A DNA stretch of 64,000 bases from Clostridiales bacterium DTU089 (GTDB lineage: Bacteria; Bacillota; Clostridia; Oscillospirales; Acutalibacteraceae). This document shows positions 50,201-59,399 of this stretch, piece by piece. Every line of letters starts with the position of its first letter. The stretch's first letter is position 1. The notes under the pieces were generated by a model that saw only the letters and a program-made list of their open reading frames with translations, searched no databases and was not told the origin of the DNA. Both the position numbers and the translations under genes were made by a program. The stretch covers positions 1 to 64,000 of the forward strand of contig LFSB01000050.1 of NCBI GenBank assembly GCA_001513045.1, in the 5' to 3' direction.

Positions 50201-50888
50201 GCAGCCTCACCGCACGGGCAAGCCTCTCCCTGACAGTATCGAGAATCTGCTCTCCCCAGACCGATTTTTCGGGTGAAGTGAAATCGGTATAAAAGGATAA
50301 ATATTTATCAAGCTGCTTTTCCGGCTCCGGATAAGCGCAGGAATAATCATAAAGCTTAAGTATGGCCTTGCCGAGATTTTCATCGTTTTTATCAGCCGAA
50401 AATATTTCCGACAGCTGTGAAAAGGCTCCGTCCTCATCCTCGGAATACATGCGTTCGATTACATCGCCGAGAGCCGAGAAGCGCAGCACTGCCGCATCGC
50501 CCGAGTCAAGCATACGGAAATCGGGCAGCACGCCGAGCCGGTGAAAATTCTCCTTGACAAGTCTGCCGCAAAAGCTGTCGATTGTGCATATTTCCGCCGA
50601 CGGCAGCAGCATCTGCTGACGCGCCGCGTGACGGTTTGACGGGTTCTCCCTCACCACCTCGGAAAGGCGGGCGGATATTCTTTCGCGCATTTCCGCGGCG
50701 GCGGCTCTCGTAAAGGTTACGACAAGCAGCCTGTCCGCCGTACAGCCGCTGTTTTCGTCCGCAAGCAGACGCACAACGCGTTCGGTGAGAACGGCGGTTT
50801 TACCTGAGCCCGCAGCCGCAGACACGGTAACACCTCCGCCGGAAGCGGATATTGCGTTTTGCTGTTCAGGTGTCCACTCTCTCGGCAT
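47295..50888 (-). CDS. addA: ATP-dependent helicase/nuclease subunit A
   Basis: 1197 residues. The UvrD-like helicase and exonuclease subunit that processes double-strand DNA ends with AddB. Walker A is SAAAGSGKTAVLTERV near 20-35. Helicase motifs include AVLVDEYQDTNEAQDALF (motif II), VGDVKQSIYGFR (III) and VAMTRARERI (VI). The C-terminal nuclease domain has VLVDYKTDRVSSPQELISRY, the catalytic D-x(n)-DYKTD signature. The ATG at 50888 with GGAGGTG is preferred and overlaps the addB stop by 23 nt. Confidence 0.96.
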   Translation of the reverse strand: MPREWTPEQQNAISASGGGVTVSAAAGSGKTAVLTERVVRLLADENSGCTADRLLVVTFTRAAAAEMRERISARLSEVVRENPSNRHAARQQMLLPSAEICTIDSFCGRLVKENFHRLGVLPDFRMLDSGDAAVLRFSALGDVIERMYSEDEDGAFSQLSEIFSADKNDENLGKAILKLYDYSCAYPEPEKQLDKYLSFYTDFTSPEKSVWGEQILDTVRERLARAVRLLELARECASDDEILSETYAPQLSTEIVGVQRLLGLASDGGWDALYSALLGFDFGRLNGSGAADADENIRERAKALRDSAKKIIINKSSSADKSLYMLMTGTCRECAQDIAALCPMVKKLIEAVKAFSQRYAQLKGERNAYEFSDISLFALRLLYDEQGERTQLACALSAKYSAVLVDEYQDTNEAQDALFEAVSDSGRNIFTVGDVKQSIYGFRQAMPEIFLRRRESSAKYDGEHFPAYISLDKNFRSRSGVTDAVNYVFSALMNERLGGVDYSAQGEKLVAAARYEREAVEPQAEYHVLIPPAGVRADSVQSRLHEAEYIASVIKETVESGTEVQSGDCVRPAKYGDFCILLRSLKTKGRIYAEALSKAGVPVCSVSDEGFFDAAEIRFVLSLLRVIDNPARDVELLAVMLSPIFGFPPDDISRCRMNGKGGNLYSDIVLAASEGDEKYGVFLRKLRYYRSLACALDVGDLITSLYEDTGFCKIAGAMSHPAQRRKNLIRMREYADNYESKGSGSLSGFIRFTDALIERGAESASGSGAVLGDAVNIMTIHKSKGLEFPFVIIADCASGFKNTDFTGELVLERSMGAGLKRCIPEEMKKFACISHSAAAQAAKRAQLSEELRVLYVAMTRARERIIAVASMSEKALKDTALDVSAGLGVESSDSAQSYAKWLSTAFINHPDASALREAAGLDRIIPKEKLSGQMKIRVEYVSDEPAAEVPAEEPEVLPEMTEEEVTRRELETKELLAEIRARADYVYPYSALFRVSAKRTASQGDERFDSSHFACDVPAFMQSGGLTAAQKGTAAHAFLEVCDFSAARLDARAELRRAVESGRLTSLQADSINLNKLEKFFSGELVGRMLSSRRVLREYKFTMGLRASELYEDIPENSADETVIVQGKLDCAFFENGSAVLVDYKTDRVSSPQELISRYSQQLELYKKALERCEGVNVSEVYLYSVELGEAIRLDIR

Positions 50889-53800
50889 CGTCCACACCTC
50901 CCGAATTCAGAATTTTTATCGCGTCGTCATATTTGCACGAAATGATTTCGCGAACCTCGTCTCCGTCCTCAAAGCCGCAAACTGCGCGGTAGTCACAATA
51001 TTCACACGCTCCCTGAGCGGTTGGAACCGCGGGAATTTCACCGGCATGGAGCTCCTCGCCTATGGAAATGAGAGTGTCGTTCAGACGCGCTTTTATGCGT
51101 CCGAATTCCTCAAGAGTATACAAAGAGCCTGTCAGCTCTCCGCTTTTGATTTTTGCGGGTATATGCTCCCCTGCTCCCGAACGCTCCATGCCCAGCACGG
51201 CAGCCTCATCTCTCAGAACCATTCCGCTCATTTTCGAGTTTTCGCGTCTGTTCTTTTCGGATGCTTTCTCATCGGCATCCCTTGTATTGAGCATTTTTCC
51301 CCGCCTTGCGGGTATATAAAGCACACCTGCGGGTATTATCTGCCCATAGCGCTCGCCGCCGTTTTGTTCAATAGCGGCAAGATATATAAGCATCTGCATA
51401 TTAAGTCCGCCGAGGACATCGCTGAGTTTAAATTCCTTGACCCCGGATTTATAGTCAACAACCCGCAGATATTTTTTTCCGTTTTTCTCCATTGTATCCA
51501 CGCGATCCACAAAGCCGCGCATAACAACTTCTCCGCCGTCCTTCAAGGGCAGCGCATATGCCGATATTCCGTCCCTGCCGCCGATTTCAAGCTCAAAATC
51601 CGCCGGAAGAAAATCTCCGTCGCCGAGCTGACGGACAACTCTCTCGATAACGGTTACGATTTGCGATTTCAGGCGTTCATAAAGGAACATGAAGCGAGAC
51701 GATTTACCGTCCCTGCCTCCGAATTTTTCATCTAAATATTCCGAGGTTATTCCGGAAACCATATCCTCAAGCTGCTTTTTGTCCATTTCAGTAAGAGCTT
51801 CGGCGGAATATCCCGAAACTACTCTTTCAAGCACAAAATGAATCAGCGTTCCTGTATTGAGAGGGTCAAGCTGTGCCGCTCTGCGCGGCTTTGCCTTCAC
51901 GCCGTATTGGCAGAAATATTTAAAAGGACATCTTTCGTAGGTTTCGGTTTTTGTTGCCGAAAGCACCACGGTATCTCCGAAAAGACGCCTTGCAACCTCC
52001 GAGGACTCAAACGCAAACGCTTTTTTATCTGCGGCTCGTTCAAGCGCTCTGAGCTTGCCGGAATACTCCTCATCGGATGAAAAATATTCGGAAAGCGCAT
52101 CGGAAAGAGGAGTTGCCGATTTGAAGATTCCGGCAGCCGCTTCAAACGCGGACTCCCTGCTCTCTATCGCTTCAAGCGGCTGTGCACCGGCATAAACGTT
52201 GCGGCAATGCGGAAGAATACGGCGTATCTGTGCAACTATTTCAGAGGGGGCAAGCTTTTCATCCGGAAACGCCGTAAGGCTGTATGAAACATACAGGTTG
52301 TCCGTAGCCGCCGTAAGCGCGCAATAGGTTATAAAACGCTCCTCAGCCACCTTATATTCACAAGGACGAGTGACCTTCAGACCGCTCTCGTTGAGTATGC
52401 GGCGCTCCGAATCCGTAAATACGCCGGAGCTTACAGGCAAAAGCGGAAATACACCGTCATTGGCACCCACTATAAACACCGCGGAAGGAACACTCACACG
52501 TATTCTGTCCGCCGAGCCCACCGTGACCTCATCGAGTCCCTGAGGTATGCTTCCGGTGTCCTCAACCGATAAAAGAATTTCAAAAAGCTCAAGCCAGCGC
52601 TTGGCGCTTACGGCTGTATCACCGAGAACACACGCTAACTTGTCAAGCAGCTGAGTGAGCAACGACCACATCTTGTCCTGCTTGAGCGCATACTGCTCAA
52701 AACCCTCCTGTGAAAGCTCCTCAGCCAGACGCAAAAGCGCCTCATCGGCTTTTATGTCCTTTAAAAACGTATATACTCCGCCGCATATCTCCTTGCCGGA
52801 TGCTCCGTCCAGCGCTTCACGCAAGCGCAGCAGCGGAAGCACCGTTCTTGTGCGCAGTGAGTTGATGTATTCAAGATGCTGACGGGTTTCATCGGTAAAA
52901 TCCTCACCGAAGCCCTCAGGGTGCATCTGCCACTGCGAGCACCACGCACCGCCGTCTATACGCCATGTAATAATGTAGTTTTCCAGCTCGCATATCTCCT
53001 CTGCCGAAAGCGGGAAAAGCCCGGTTTTCAGCATCTGAAGAATGTTTTCGGTTCTGAAGCCGTCGCACACCGTGCGCATTGCACCGAGCACAAGAAGCAT
53101 AAGCACCTCACGCCCGACAGGTCTGCGGCTGTCGTCAAATACGGGAACGCCGTATTTCCTACAAGCGGAAATGATGGATTTCTTATATGTTCCCTCCGTG
53201 CGCTCTATAACCGCTATATCGCGGAACCGGCAGCCGGTTTCGCGCACAAGCTTTTTCGCGGTACGTGCAACGAAATCGCATTCCTCCGTTATATCCTGCG
53301 CTTCACAGATTGTAACCGCCTGAGCAGGGAGCGTGTAAACGGCAGCCTCCGGACAATACAGCGCGGCTTCCAGCTCGGCAATCTCCGGCTTATACGCCCG
53401 CTTCCTTTCCGGCGGGAAATTGTTGAATTTTGCCGCGGACGAAAGCATGGCGGGCTTTGCCACCGGCACATTGTTTTTGCGAGCCGCAAGCATCAAATCA
53501 TTTGCAGTGGATATAATATGTGAAAACACTCCCGTGCCGCCTGAGCGGTCATCAAGAGTCTCGGTGCACAGCGTCACATATACGGCGCGCGCCTGCCTCA
53601 TTATCTGCTCAAGCACGTCGGTTTCCTGCGCTGTAAAGCCGCGGAAGCCGTCAAGCATCACGATTTTTCCTTCAAATATTTTTTCCTCTCCGAGCAGCTG
53701 CGCAAGATGCGTCAGCGCGTCGCGCTCATCAAAAAAGCTGCGCGAAACCAACGCGTCATAAGCCTGTGTTATCACCGACAGCTCGGAAAGCTTACGGCTG

Positions 53801-54249
53801 AGCAAGCCGTCCTCAAGCGTGGCGGCAACGTCCGAGAGCTGCACGGGTGAAATCGAGCACTGCTTAAACTCGGTGCTCGCGTTAAGCAGCTCGTTGACGC
53901 ACACCGGACTTGCCGCGTGGCGAGCGTATATTTCAAGACTGTCCGCAGCGCCCTCAAGCGCAAGGCTCATCAGCACTGCGCGGGCACCGTCATCTATATA
54001 TGCCTTGCCGCCTTCCTTTCCGTTGCGCTCAAGAAGTGTATGCGCAAGCCTGCTGAAGCTGAGCACATCAACCCTCTGTGCATTTTTCTCGCCGAGCAGC
54101 GAAAGCATCGAGCGCTCAGTCTCAAAGGAATACTGCTCCGGCACTATGAAGGTTATATCCTCGCCCGCGGAATTTACAAAATCCGAGACAAGCTTGTTGA
54201 GATATGTGGTTTTTCCGCTTCCGGCTCTGCCGAGAACGAAATAAAGCAT
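50866..54249 (-). CDS. addB: ATP-dependent helicase/deoxyribonuclease subunit B
   Basis: 1127 residues. Partner of AddA; recognises Chi-type sequences and cuts the other strand. Walker A is GRAGSGKTTYLNKL near residue 7. The nuclease domain holds the 4Fe-4S cysteines: one in ERCPFKYFCQYG, then CEYCDYRAVC near the C-terminus, with VVDYKSGVKEF as the catalytic motif. First gene of the addB-addA pair, divergent from the DUF378 gene. Confidence 0.95.
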   Translation of the reverse strand: MLYFVLGRAGSGKTTYLNKLVSDFVNSAGEDITFIVPEQYSFETERSMLSLLGEKNAQRVDVLSFSRLAHTLLERNGKEGGKAYIDDGARAVLMSLALEGAADSLEIYARHAASPVCVNELLNASTEFKQCSISPVQLSDVAATLEDGLLSRKLSELSVITQAYDALVSRSFFDERDALTHLAQLLGEEKIFEGKIVMLDGFRGFTAQETDVLEQIMRQARAVYVTLCTETLDDRSGGTGVFSHIISTANDLMLAARKNNVPVAKPAMLSSAAKFNNFPPERKRAYKPEIAELEAALYCPEAAVYTLPAQAVTICEAQDITEECDFVARTAKKLVRETGCRFRDIAVIERTEGTYKKSIISACRKYGVPVFDDSRRPVGREVLMLLVLGAMRTVCDGFRTENILQMLKTGLFPLSAEEICELENYIITWRIDGGAWCSQWQMHPEGFGEDFTDETRQHLEYINSLRTRTVLPLLRLREALDGASGKEICGGVYTFLKDIKADEALLRLAEELSQEGFEQYALKQDKMWSLLTQLLDKLACVLGDTAVSAKRWLELFEILLSVEDTGSIPQGLDEVTVGSADRIRVSVPSAVFIVGANDGVFPLLPVSSGVFTDSERRILNESGLKVTRPCEYKVAEERFITYCALTAATDNLYVSYSLTAFPDEKLAPSEIVAQIRRILPHCRNVYAGAQPLEAIESRESAFEAAAGIFKSATPLSDALSEYFSSDEEYSGKLRALERAADKKAFAFESSEVARRLFGDTVVLSATKTETYERCPFKYFCQYGVKAKPRRAAQLDPLNTGTLIHFVLERVVSGYSAEALTEMDKKQLEDMVSGITSEYLDEKFGGRDGKSSRFMFLYERLKSQIVTVIERVVRQLGDGDFLPADFELEIGGRDGISAYALPLKDGGEVVMRGFVDRVDTMEKNGKKYLRVVDYKSGVKEFKLSDVLGGLNMQMLIYLAAIEQNGGERYGQIIPAGVLYIPARRGKMLNTRDADEKASEKNRRENSKMSGMVLRDEAAVLGMERSGAGEHIPAKIKSGELTGSLYTLEEFGRIKARLNDTLISIGEELHAGEIPAVPTAQGACEYCDYRAVCGFEDGDEVREIISCKYDDAIKILNSGGVDDAERVDT

Positions 54250-54408
54250 CTGAAAGGCTCCTCACATTTTTATATGTTTTTATTGTACAAGGTTTTGAAT
54301 ATTAAATAAAGAGCATTTTGCAAAAATTTCCTTTTTTTCACGGAATATCACAAAAAATTAAGCCGATACTATTCGTGCAACACAATGTTGTATTAGGAGA
54401 TGAAATAT

Positions 54409-54627
54409 ATGCTTGACAAAATCTCACTTGTTCTCGTAATCATCGGTGCTCTCAACTGGGGCGCGATAGGACTGTTCAGATTCGACGTCGTTGCATGGCT
54501 CTTCGGCGGGCAGGCAGCGGTAATAAGCAGAATAGTTTACACAATCGTCGCTCTCGCGGGTATCTGGTGCCTCTCTCTGCTTTTCAGAGAAAACGAGGTC
54601 ATTGCGACGGACAGCGAAAGCAACTGA
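54409..54627 (+). CDS. DUF378 family small membrane protein
   Basis: 72 residues with two membrane helices: ISLVLVIIGALNWGAIGLF (about 5-23) and RIVYTIVALAGIWCLSLLF (about 42-60). The GALNWG and YTIVALAG motifs are typical of DUF378 (YuzA-like). Function unknown. AGGAG stands 9 nt before the ATG at 54409; an earlier ATG at 54400 abuts it and is unlikely. Upstream the palindrome CAACA-CAA-TGTTG (54378-54390) could be an operator. Confidence 0.82.
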   Translation: MLDKISLVLVIIGALNWGAIGLFRFDVVAWLFGGQAAVISRIVYTIVALAGIWCLSLLFRENEVIATDSESN

Positions 54628-54663
54628 CCGTCCCGGCAGCGGGCAGGTCGGCTTGCAAAATCG

Positions 54664-54694
54664 AACAGCGGGCAGGAATCTCCTGTCCGCTGTT
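54664..54694. terminator. Terminator between DUF378 and metY
   Basis: A 14-bp stem (AACAGCGGGCAGGA against TCCTGTCCGCTGTT, one G-T pair) with a 3-nt loop, between two convergent genes. Confidence 0.75.
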
Positions 54695-54710
54695 AATTCT
54701 TGCATTTTAT

Positions 54711-55988
54711 TTATACGTTTGCGAGAGCCTGCTCGATATCTGCAAGAATATCCTCGATATTCTCTATTCCGACGGAGAAGCGAATCAGGTCGGGTCCGAC
54801 TCCCGCCGCAACAAGCTGCTCATCGGTGAGCTGACGGTGAGTTGAGCTTGCCGGATGAAGCACACAGGTGCGGCAATCGGCAACATGCGTAACGACTGCG
54901 GCAAGCTTCAGGCTGTCCATAAATCTCTCAGCCGCCTTGCGTCCGCCCTTTACGCCGAAGGAGACAACTCCGCTCGTGCCGTTGGGCATATACTTCTGCG
55001 CACGCTCATAATATTTGTTGCCCTCAAGCGACGGGAAGTTTATCCATGCTATTTTGTCGTTTTTCTCAAGGTACTGTGCAACCTTCAGCGCATTTTCAAA
55101 ATGTCTCGGCACACGAAGGAAGAGCGTTTCAAGCCCGAGATTGAGCAGGAACGAGTTATGCGGAGAAGGTATTGAACCCAGGTCGCGCATAAGCTGAACA
55201 ACAGCTTTCATTATATATGCACCCTTGCCGAAGGAGTCTGTATAGGTGATTCCGTGATATGAGTCATCGGGAGTGGTAAGTCCGGGGAATTTGTCGTTCT
55301 GCGTCCAGTCAAAGTTTCCGCTGTCAACAACCACACCGCCTACGCTCGTGGCGTGACCGTCCATGTACTTGGTGGTCGAGTGAATTACAATATCCGCTCC
55401 GAACTCAAACGGACGGCAGTTTACGGGCGTCGGGAAGGTGTTGTCAACGATAAGCGGTACGCCGTGAGCATGTGCCGCCTTGGCAAACAGCTCAATATCG
55501 AGCACGGTAAGCGAGGGGTTTGAAAGTGTTTCGGCAAACACCGCCTTGGTATTGGGTCTGAACGCGGCATTCAGCTCCGCCTCATCGGAGTCGGGAGAGA
55601 CAAACGTAAAGTCGATGCCGAGCTTTTTCATTGTTACGGAAAACAAATTGAAGGTTCCGCCGTATATCGCCGCGGAGCTGACAACATGGTCGCCCGCCGA
55701 GCAGATGTTGAATACGGAATAGAAGGATGCCGCCTGTCCGGACGAGGTAAGCACTGCGGCGACTCCGCCCTCAAGCGCGGCTATTTTTGCGGCAACTGCA
55801 TCGTTGGTGGGGTTCTGAAGACGGGTGTAAAAATAGCCCGTCTTCTCAAGGTCGAAAAGCTGCCCCATTTCCTCGCTTGAATCATATTTGTAGGTTGTGC
55901 TCTGGATTATCGGCAGTACCCTCGGTTCGCCGTTTTTCGGCTCATAGCCTGCCTGTACGCAATTTGTTTCTATGTGGTTGTAGGTCAT
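54711..55988 (-). CDS. metY: O-acetylhomoserine aminocarboxypropyltransferase (sulfhydrylase)
   Basis: 425 residues, the long form typical of MetY. Uses PLP to join O-acetylhomoserine with sulfide, giving homocysteine. PLP lysine is K207 in HSTTKYMDGH. Other motifs are YTRLQNPTNDAVAAKIA and TSSGQAA. The C-terminus carries LHPASSTHRQL. AAAGGATG precedes the ATG. It is 19 bp behind apgM, so the two are likely co-transcribed, although they share no pathway. Confidence 0.93.
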   Translation of the reverse strand: MTYNHIETNCVQAGYEPKNGEPRVLPIIQSTTYKYDSSEEMGQLFDLEKTGYFYTRLQNPTNDAVAAKIAALEGGVAAVLTSSGQAASFYSVFNICSAGDHVVSSAAIYGGTFNLFSVTMKKLGIDFTFVSPDSDEAELNAAFRPNTKAVFAETLSNPSLTVLDIELFAKAAHAHGVPLIVDNTFPTPVNCRPFEFGADIVIHSTTKYMDGHATSVGGVVVDSGNFDWTQNDKFPGLTTPDDSYHGITYTDSFGKGAYIMKAVVQLMRDLGSIPSPHNSFLLNLGLETLFLRVPRHFENALKVAQYLEKNDKIAWINFPSLEGNKYYERAQKYMPNGTSGVVSFGVKGGRKAAERFMDSLKLAAVVTHVADCRTCVLHPASSTHRQLTDEQLVAAGVGPDLIRFSVGIENIEDILADIEQALANV

Positions 55989-56007
55989 TTTATTTCATCC
56001 TTTCGTT

Positions 56008-57216
56008 TCAATCCTCTATGAAATGCCGCATTATCGACGGCCCGTTCTCTATAAAGACTCCCGTCGCGGCGGCAGTTGCCTCGGTTACGCTTTTTACTCC
56101 CGCCCTCTCGGCTTTTTTACGGTAAATAATGTAAGGCACCGGGTCGCGTGCGTGGGTCATGGTTTTTATCGGTGTGGGATGGTCGGGAAGTATCATGATT
56201 TTGTAATCGTCATATTTCTCAAGTCCCTTGAGCAGCACAGCGAGAACCTTCTCGTCTATAAGCTCTATTGAACGCACCTTGTTTTCGGGTTCGTTGCGGT
56301 GACCGCATTCGTCCGGAGCCTCAAGATGAATATATACCAAATCCTGCCCTCTCTCAAGCTCATCGAGTGCGCATTGAGCCTTGCCGGTGAAGTTTGTGTC
56401 TATGTATCCGGTTGCACCCTCAACCTCAGGCACCGACATTCCGGCGCATTTTCCGATACCTTTCAGCAAATCCACGGCGGAGATGATGCTTCCTCTGAGC
56501 CCGTATATATCGGAAAAGGACGGAAGCGAGGGCTTTACGCCCTCTCCCCAGAGCCATATCGCATTCGCCGGACGCTTGCCCTCGCGCATTCGCTCAAGGT
56601 TTACCGGGTGATTTTTGAGTATTTCGCAGCTCTTTTTCATCATATCGACAAGCGGTGCGGCATTCTTGCTTTTTAAAAGATATTCACCTATAACGCGCCC
56701 CGAAATATCGTGCGGCGGTGTCATATCACCCAAATCGAGGGTTCCGTTGTGCCATACAAGGCAATGCCGGTAGCTCACACCGTTATAAAAAGCAAAGCTG
56801 TCACTGCCCAGCTGCTCCTGAATGGTTTGAATTATTTTGGCAGACTCGGCCGAGGAAATATCTCCGGCAGAATAGTCAACCATTGTTTTGCTTTCATAAG
56901 GCTCGTCCTGCGAGAGCGTAACTACGTTGCAACGGAAAATTATATCCGTCGGCTGCATGCTCACTCCTATGCTGACCGCCTCAAGCGGAGAACGTCCCGT
57001 GTAATATTCCGACGGGTTATAGCCGAGAACACTCATATTTGCAATATCGCTTCCGGGCTTGAGCCCGTCCGCGACCGTTCTGACAAGACCGACCTCCGAG
57101 CGTGCGCCCAAAAAGTCGAACAGCGGCTTTTTGGCAACCTCCATGGGAGTTTTGCCGCCGAGCGCGTCAACCGGATAGTCCGCCATACCATCGTATAAAA
57201 CAACTACATATTTCAT
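56008..57216 (-). CDS. apgM: 2,3-bisphosphoglycerate-independent phosphoglycerate mutase, archaeal type
   Basis: 402 residues, alkaline-phosphatase fold. YVVVLYDGMADYPVDALGGKTPME starts the protein. SDIANMSVLGYNP is the metal/nucleophile region, and YIHLEAPDECGHRNEPENKV and LPDHPTP give further metal ligands. Interconverts 3- and 2-phosphoglycerate, or serves homoserine-related metabolism as some relatives do (cofactor-independent phosphoglycerate/homoserine kinase confusion), which the metY neighbour keeps open. AGAAGGTG precedes the ATG. Confidence 0.9.
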   Translation of the reverse strand: MKYVVVLYDGMADYPVDALGGKTPMEVAKKPLFDFLGARSEVGLVRTVADGLKPGSDIANMSVLGYNPSEYYTGRSPLEAVSIGVSMQPTDIIFRCNVVTLSQDEPYESKTMVDYSAGDISSAESAKIIQTIQEQLGSDSFAFYNGVSYRHCLVWHNGTLDLGDMTPPHDISGRVIGEYLLKSKNAAPLVDMMKKSCEILKNHPVNLERMREGKRPANAIWLWGEGVKPSLPSFSDIYGLRGSIISAVDLLKGIGKCAGMSVPEVEGATGYIDTNFTGKAQCALDELERGQDLVYIHLEAPDECGHRNEPENKVRSIELIDEKVLAVLLKGLEKYDDYKIMILPDHPTPIKTMTHARDPVPYIIYRKKAERAGVKSVTEATAAATGVFIENGPSIMRHFIED

Positions 57217-57247
57217 ACCAAATCACCTTCTGTCACTTTGATTTTTT

Positions 57248-57276
57248 ATTATACTACCCCGTTTATAATGAGTCAA
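57248..57276 (-). promoter_or_regulatory. Promoter of apgM-metY
   Basis: TTGACT (57271-57276), 17 bp, TATAAT (57248-57253) on the minus strand, 32 bp before apgM. Confidence 0.75.
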
Positions 57277-57300
57277 GATTTTTTGAAGTCAAATCCGAAA

Positions 57301-57332
57301 ACGAGAGCCATACGAACCCGTATGACTCTCGT
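57301..57332 (-). terminator. Terminator of the HTH regulator gene
   Basis: ACGAGAG-C-CATACG pairs with CGTATG-A-CTCTCGT with one mismatch; the minus strand continues with TTTTCGG. Confidence 0.75.
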
Positions 57333-57353
57333 AAGCTGTATACCGGATTATAA

Positions 57354-58913
57354 TTATCTTCCTCCGCGCGCGGCGAGTGCGGCATCAACCTTTTCCGCCT
57401 CGCGCCGGAGCATATCAATGGTGGTCTGCCTTGAATTTTCGCGTATCTTTGTTGACGCCATGTGATGCAGATAGTTACACAGTGAGGAGGCGAAGCCGCG
57501 TTCTGTGACCTCAAAAAGCGTATACGGCTCGGATTCCTTTATCATAAGCGCGTGCTCATCGCCCTTGGTGTATATAACAACATCGTTCTGCACGGGGTCG
57601 TCCATAAAAATTGCACGGTAATTCGGGAAGGTTTCAAGATACCACACAATATGGCGAAGATGAAGGCGGTATTCACTCGGAGTGTAGAAAAGATGGTCGT
57701 GAGATGAGGTTTTTGTGCCCGGGACGAACTCTTTTCCGCTCATAACATCATCAAACGACGGCAGACACATTATATCGGTTATTACGTTGTTTCTCAAAGC
57801 CTCTACTCTGTAATGCTCATTTTTTGAATAGCAGTCGAGCAGCTCCTGCGTGAAAGGGGTAGCTCTTGTACGCATGTGCGAGAGCGCCGATGAGGGAAGG
57901 GTATTAGAGGAAAGCCGGCTTGATTTATAAATGCCCGAATCCTGTATTTTTGCTATTTCTCTCAAGCGTTCAAGCAGCTTTTCCTGATTGTCAAGCGCGT
58001 ATATACTTACCATTGTGCGGCATCTCTCGATAATACCGCTGTAATATTCGTCCATTGCCGCAACCGTACTGCTTTCAACCGTAAGAAAGGTCAAACGCGT
58101 GTCCTTCTGTCCGTAAAGGGATTCTGAATACATCGCCATACACCCCGGCACAACGGCAATCGTGCGGCGGTGCATCTCGTCACGGGTCCACGGATAGTAG
58201 AAGGTCTTTATCATGCCCGACATATAAGCCGGCATCCAGCGCTCAATTGCACGGAACGCACTTTCGGTATTCTGCATTGGCGGCTGAACCCGCTGTATGC
58301 GACAGCCCCTGCCCGCAATGTTTCTTATGTTTACCGCCAAATCACGCGAAAAGGACGGGTTTTCCGAAATCCACTACATTTCCTCATCGGTAAATACCCT
58401 CACCGTACACGGCTTTTCAAGCGCAAGTATGCAGTTCATAAAATCACGCGCCGCCTGACGCTTACCCTCATTCTGGTAATAAATTGCAAACTCGCTTGCC
58501 CCGAGAGCCGGTTTTATGTCCTCCGGATTGGTTATTATTTCCTGAAGCTTCTGGGATGAGAAATTACCAAACTGACTTATAAATCTTTCGGTCTGATTCT
58601 CAGGTGCGCCGTCGGGAGCCATAAGCCAATCGTAAATAATACCCGCCAATGCAGTTTCGCTCATATTTGACTGCAGGCGAACATCATTGGTAAGCTCGTA
58701 AAGCGCCGAAAATTTATAGTCGCTGTCGAAGCGTCCGGCAAGATATTCGGAGATGTCTTTGATTATGTAAGGCTTTAAAGGCATCTTCCTCGCACCGGTT
58801 TTCATTCGGCTTATCTGCGCTGTGTCAATATTCAGCGCCTTGGCAAGGGTTACGCTTTTTGTGGATGTCAGAGAAAGTACCGCAGTTAATTTTTCTGAAA
58901 ATTTCGTGACAAT
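57354..58913 (-). pseudogene. Helix-turn-helix regulator, no normal start and in-frame TAG
   Basis: One frame covers 520 codons with a single internal stop, TAG at 58374-58376. The first part reads FSEKLTAVLSLTSTKSVTLA and then KALNIDTAQISRMKTG, an XRE-type HTH. The ATG at 58805 lies inside the recognition helix, and upstream the frame offers only ATT, GTC or ACG codons next to GAGGTG, no ATG, GTG or TTG. After VFTDEEM the TAG interrupts, then WISENPSF continues into a 330-residue domain with an AERWMPAYMSGMIKTFYYPW-like stretch (from ERWMPAY). The TTG at 58340 has no ribosome site. A recent pseudogene or recoded gene. The second half is not a family I can name. Confidence 0.75.
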
Positions 58914-58928
58914 TCACCTCACAGGGTT

Positions 58929-58957
58929 ATATTAACATAAATAATTCATAAGTTCAA
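58929..58957 (-). promoter_or_regulatory. Promoter of the HTH regulator
   Basis: TTGAAC (58952-58957), 17 bp, TAATAT (58929-58934) on the minus strand. Upstream, TTGTCAAT occurs twice on the plus strand (58964-58971 and 58984-58991), 20 bp or two turns apart, which could be autoregulatory sites. Confidence 0.5.
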
Positions 58958-59136
58958 GATAAATTGTCAATAAAATTGCAGATTTGTCAATTGCCATTTT
59001 GGAAAAACTATTGAAATTACAAAAATTTTGTGGTAATTTGTAGATGAGATAAATCAAAAACAAGTTCCCGTTTAACACTGTTCTCCATTTTACGCCAATA
59101 TAATGCCTTTTTTCCCCTTTTAAAGGCAGAAAAATT

Positions 59137-59162
59137 CCCGCTGCAAAGTGCAATGCAGCGGG
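59137..59162. terminator. Isolated terminator-like hairpin in the 58.9-59.4 kb gap
   Basis: CCCGCTGCA and TGCAGCGGG form a perfect 9-bp stem, loop of 8, flanked by T runs on both strands. A weaker TGCCTTT...AAAGGCA hairpin lies at 59104-59128. No gene ends here on either strand, so it may belong to a small RNA. The remaining 59165-59399 shows only a weak A/T hairpin at about 59303-59325, possibly the spoIIID terminator. Confidence 0.65.
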
Positions 59163-59399
59163 ATTTTTTTATTATTTCAGCTGCGGCGGTGCGTATTTTA
59201 ATACGGAAAATACAGATTTTCGCATATCTTCACTCCCCGTCACGGATAACAGATGTGTTATTGTCGTGCGGCGCTGTCCGCAGACACATGTTACAAATGC
59301 GATTTTGTTTCAATAAACAAAAATCATTGCATTTATCAATAGTTTTATAAGTCTATTTTAAAAAACACACGGCAACTCAATATCATATTTGCGAATATT

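Noticed and set aside
49194..50276. 360-codon open frame on the plus strand inside addA
   Set aside because: Antisense shadow of a well-conserved helicase gene; the same applies to the 346-codon frame at 34243-35283 inside rpoC.
58374..58376. TAG as pyrrolysine or general amber reassignment
   Set aside because: TAG terminates the Cys-rich gene at 60650-60652, no pyl genes are in view, and the host protein is not a methylamine methyltransferase.
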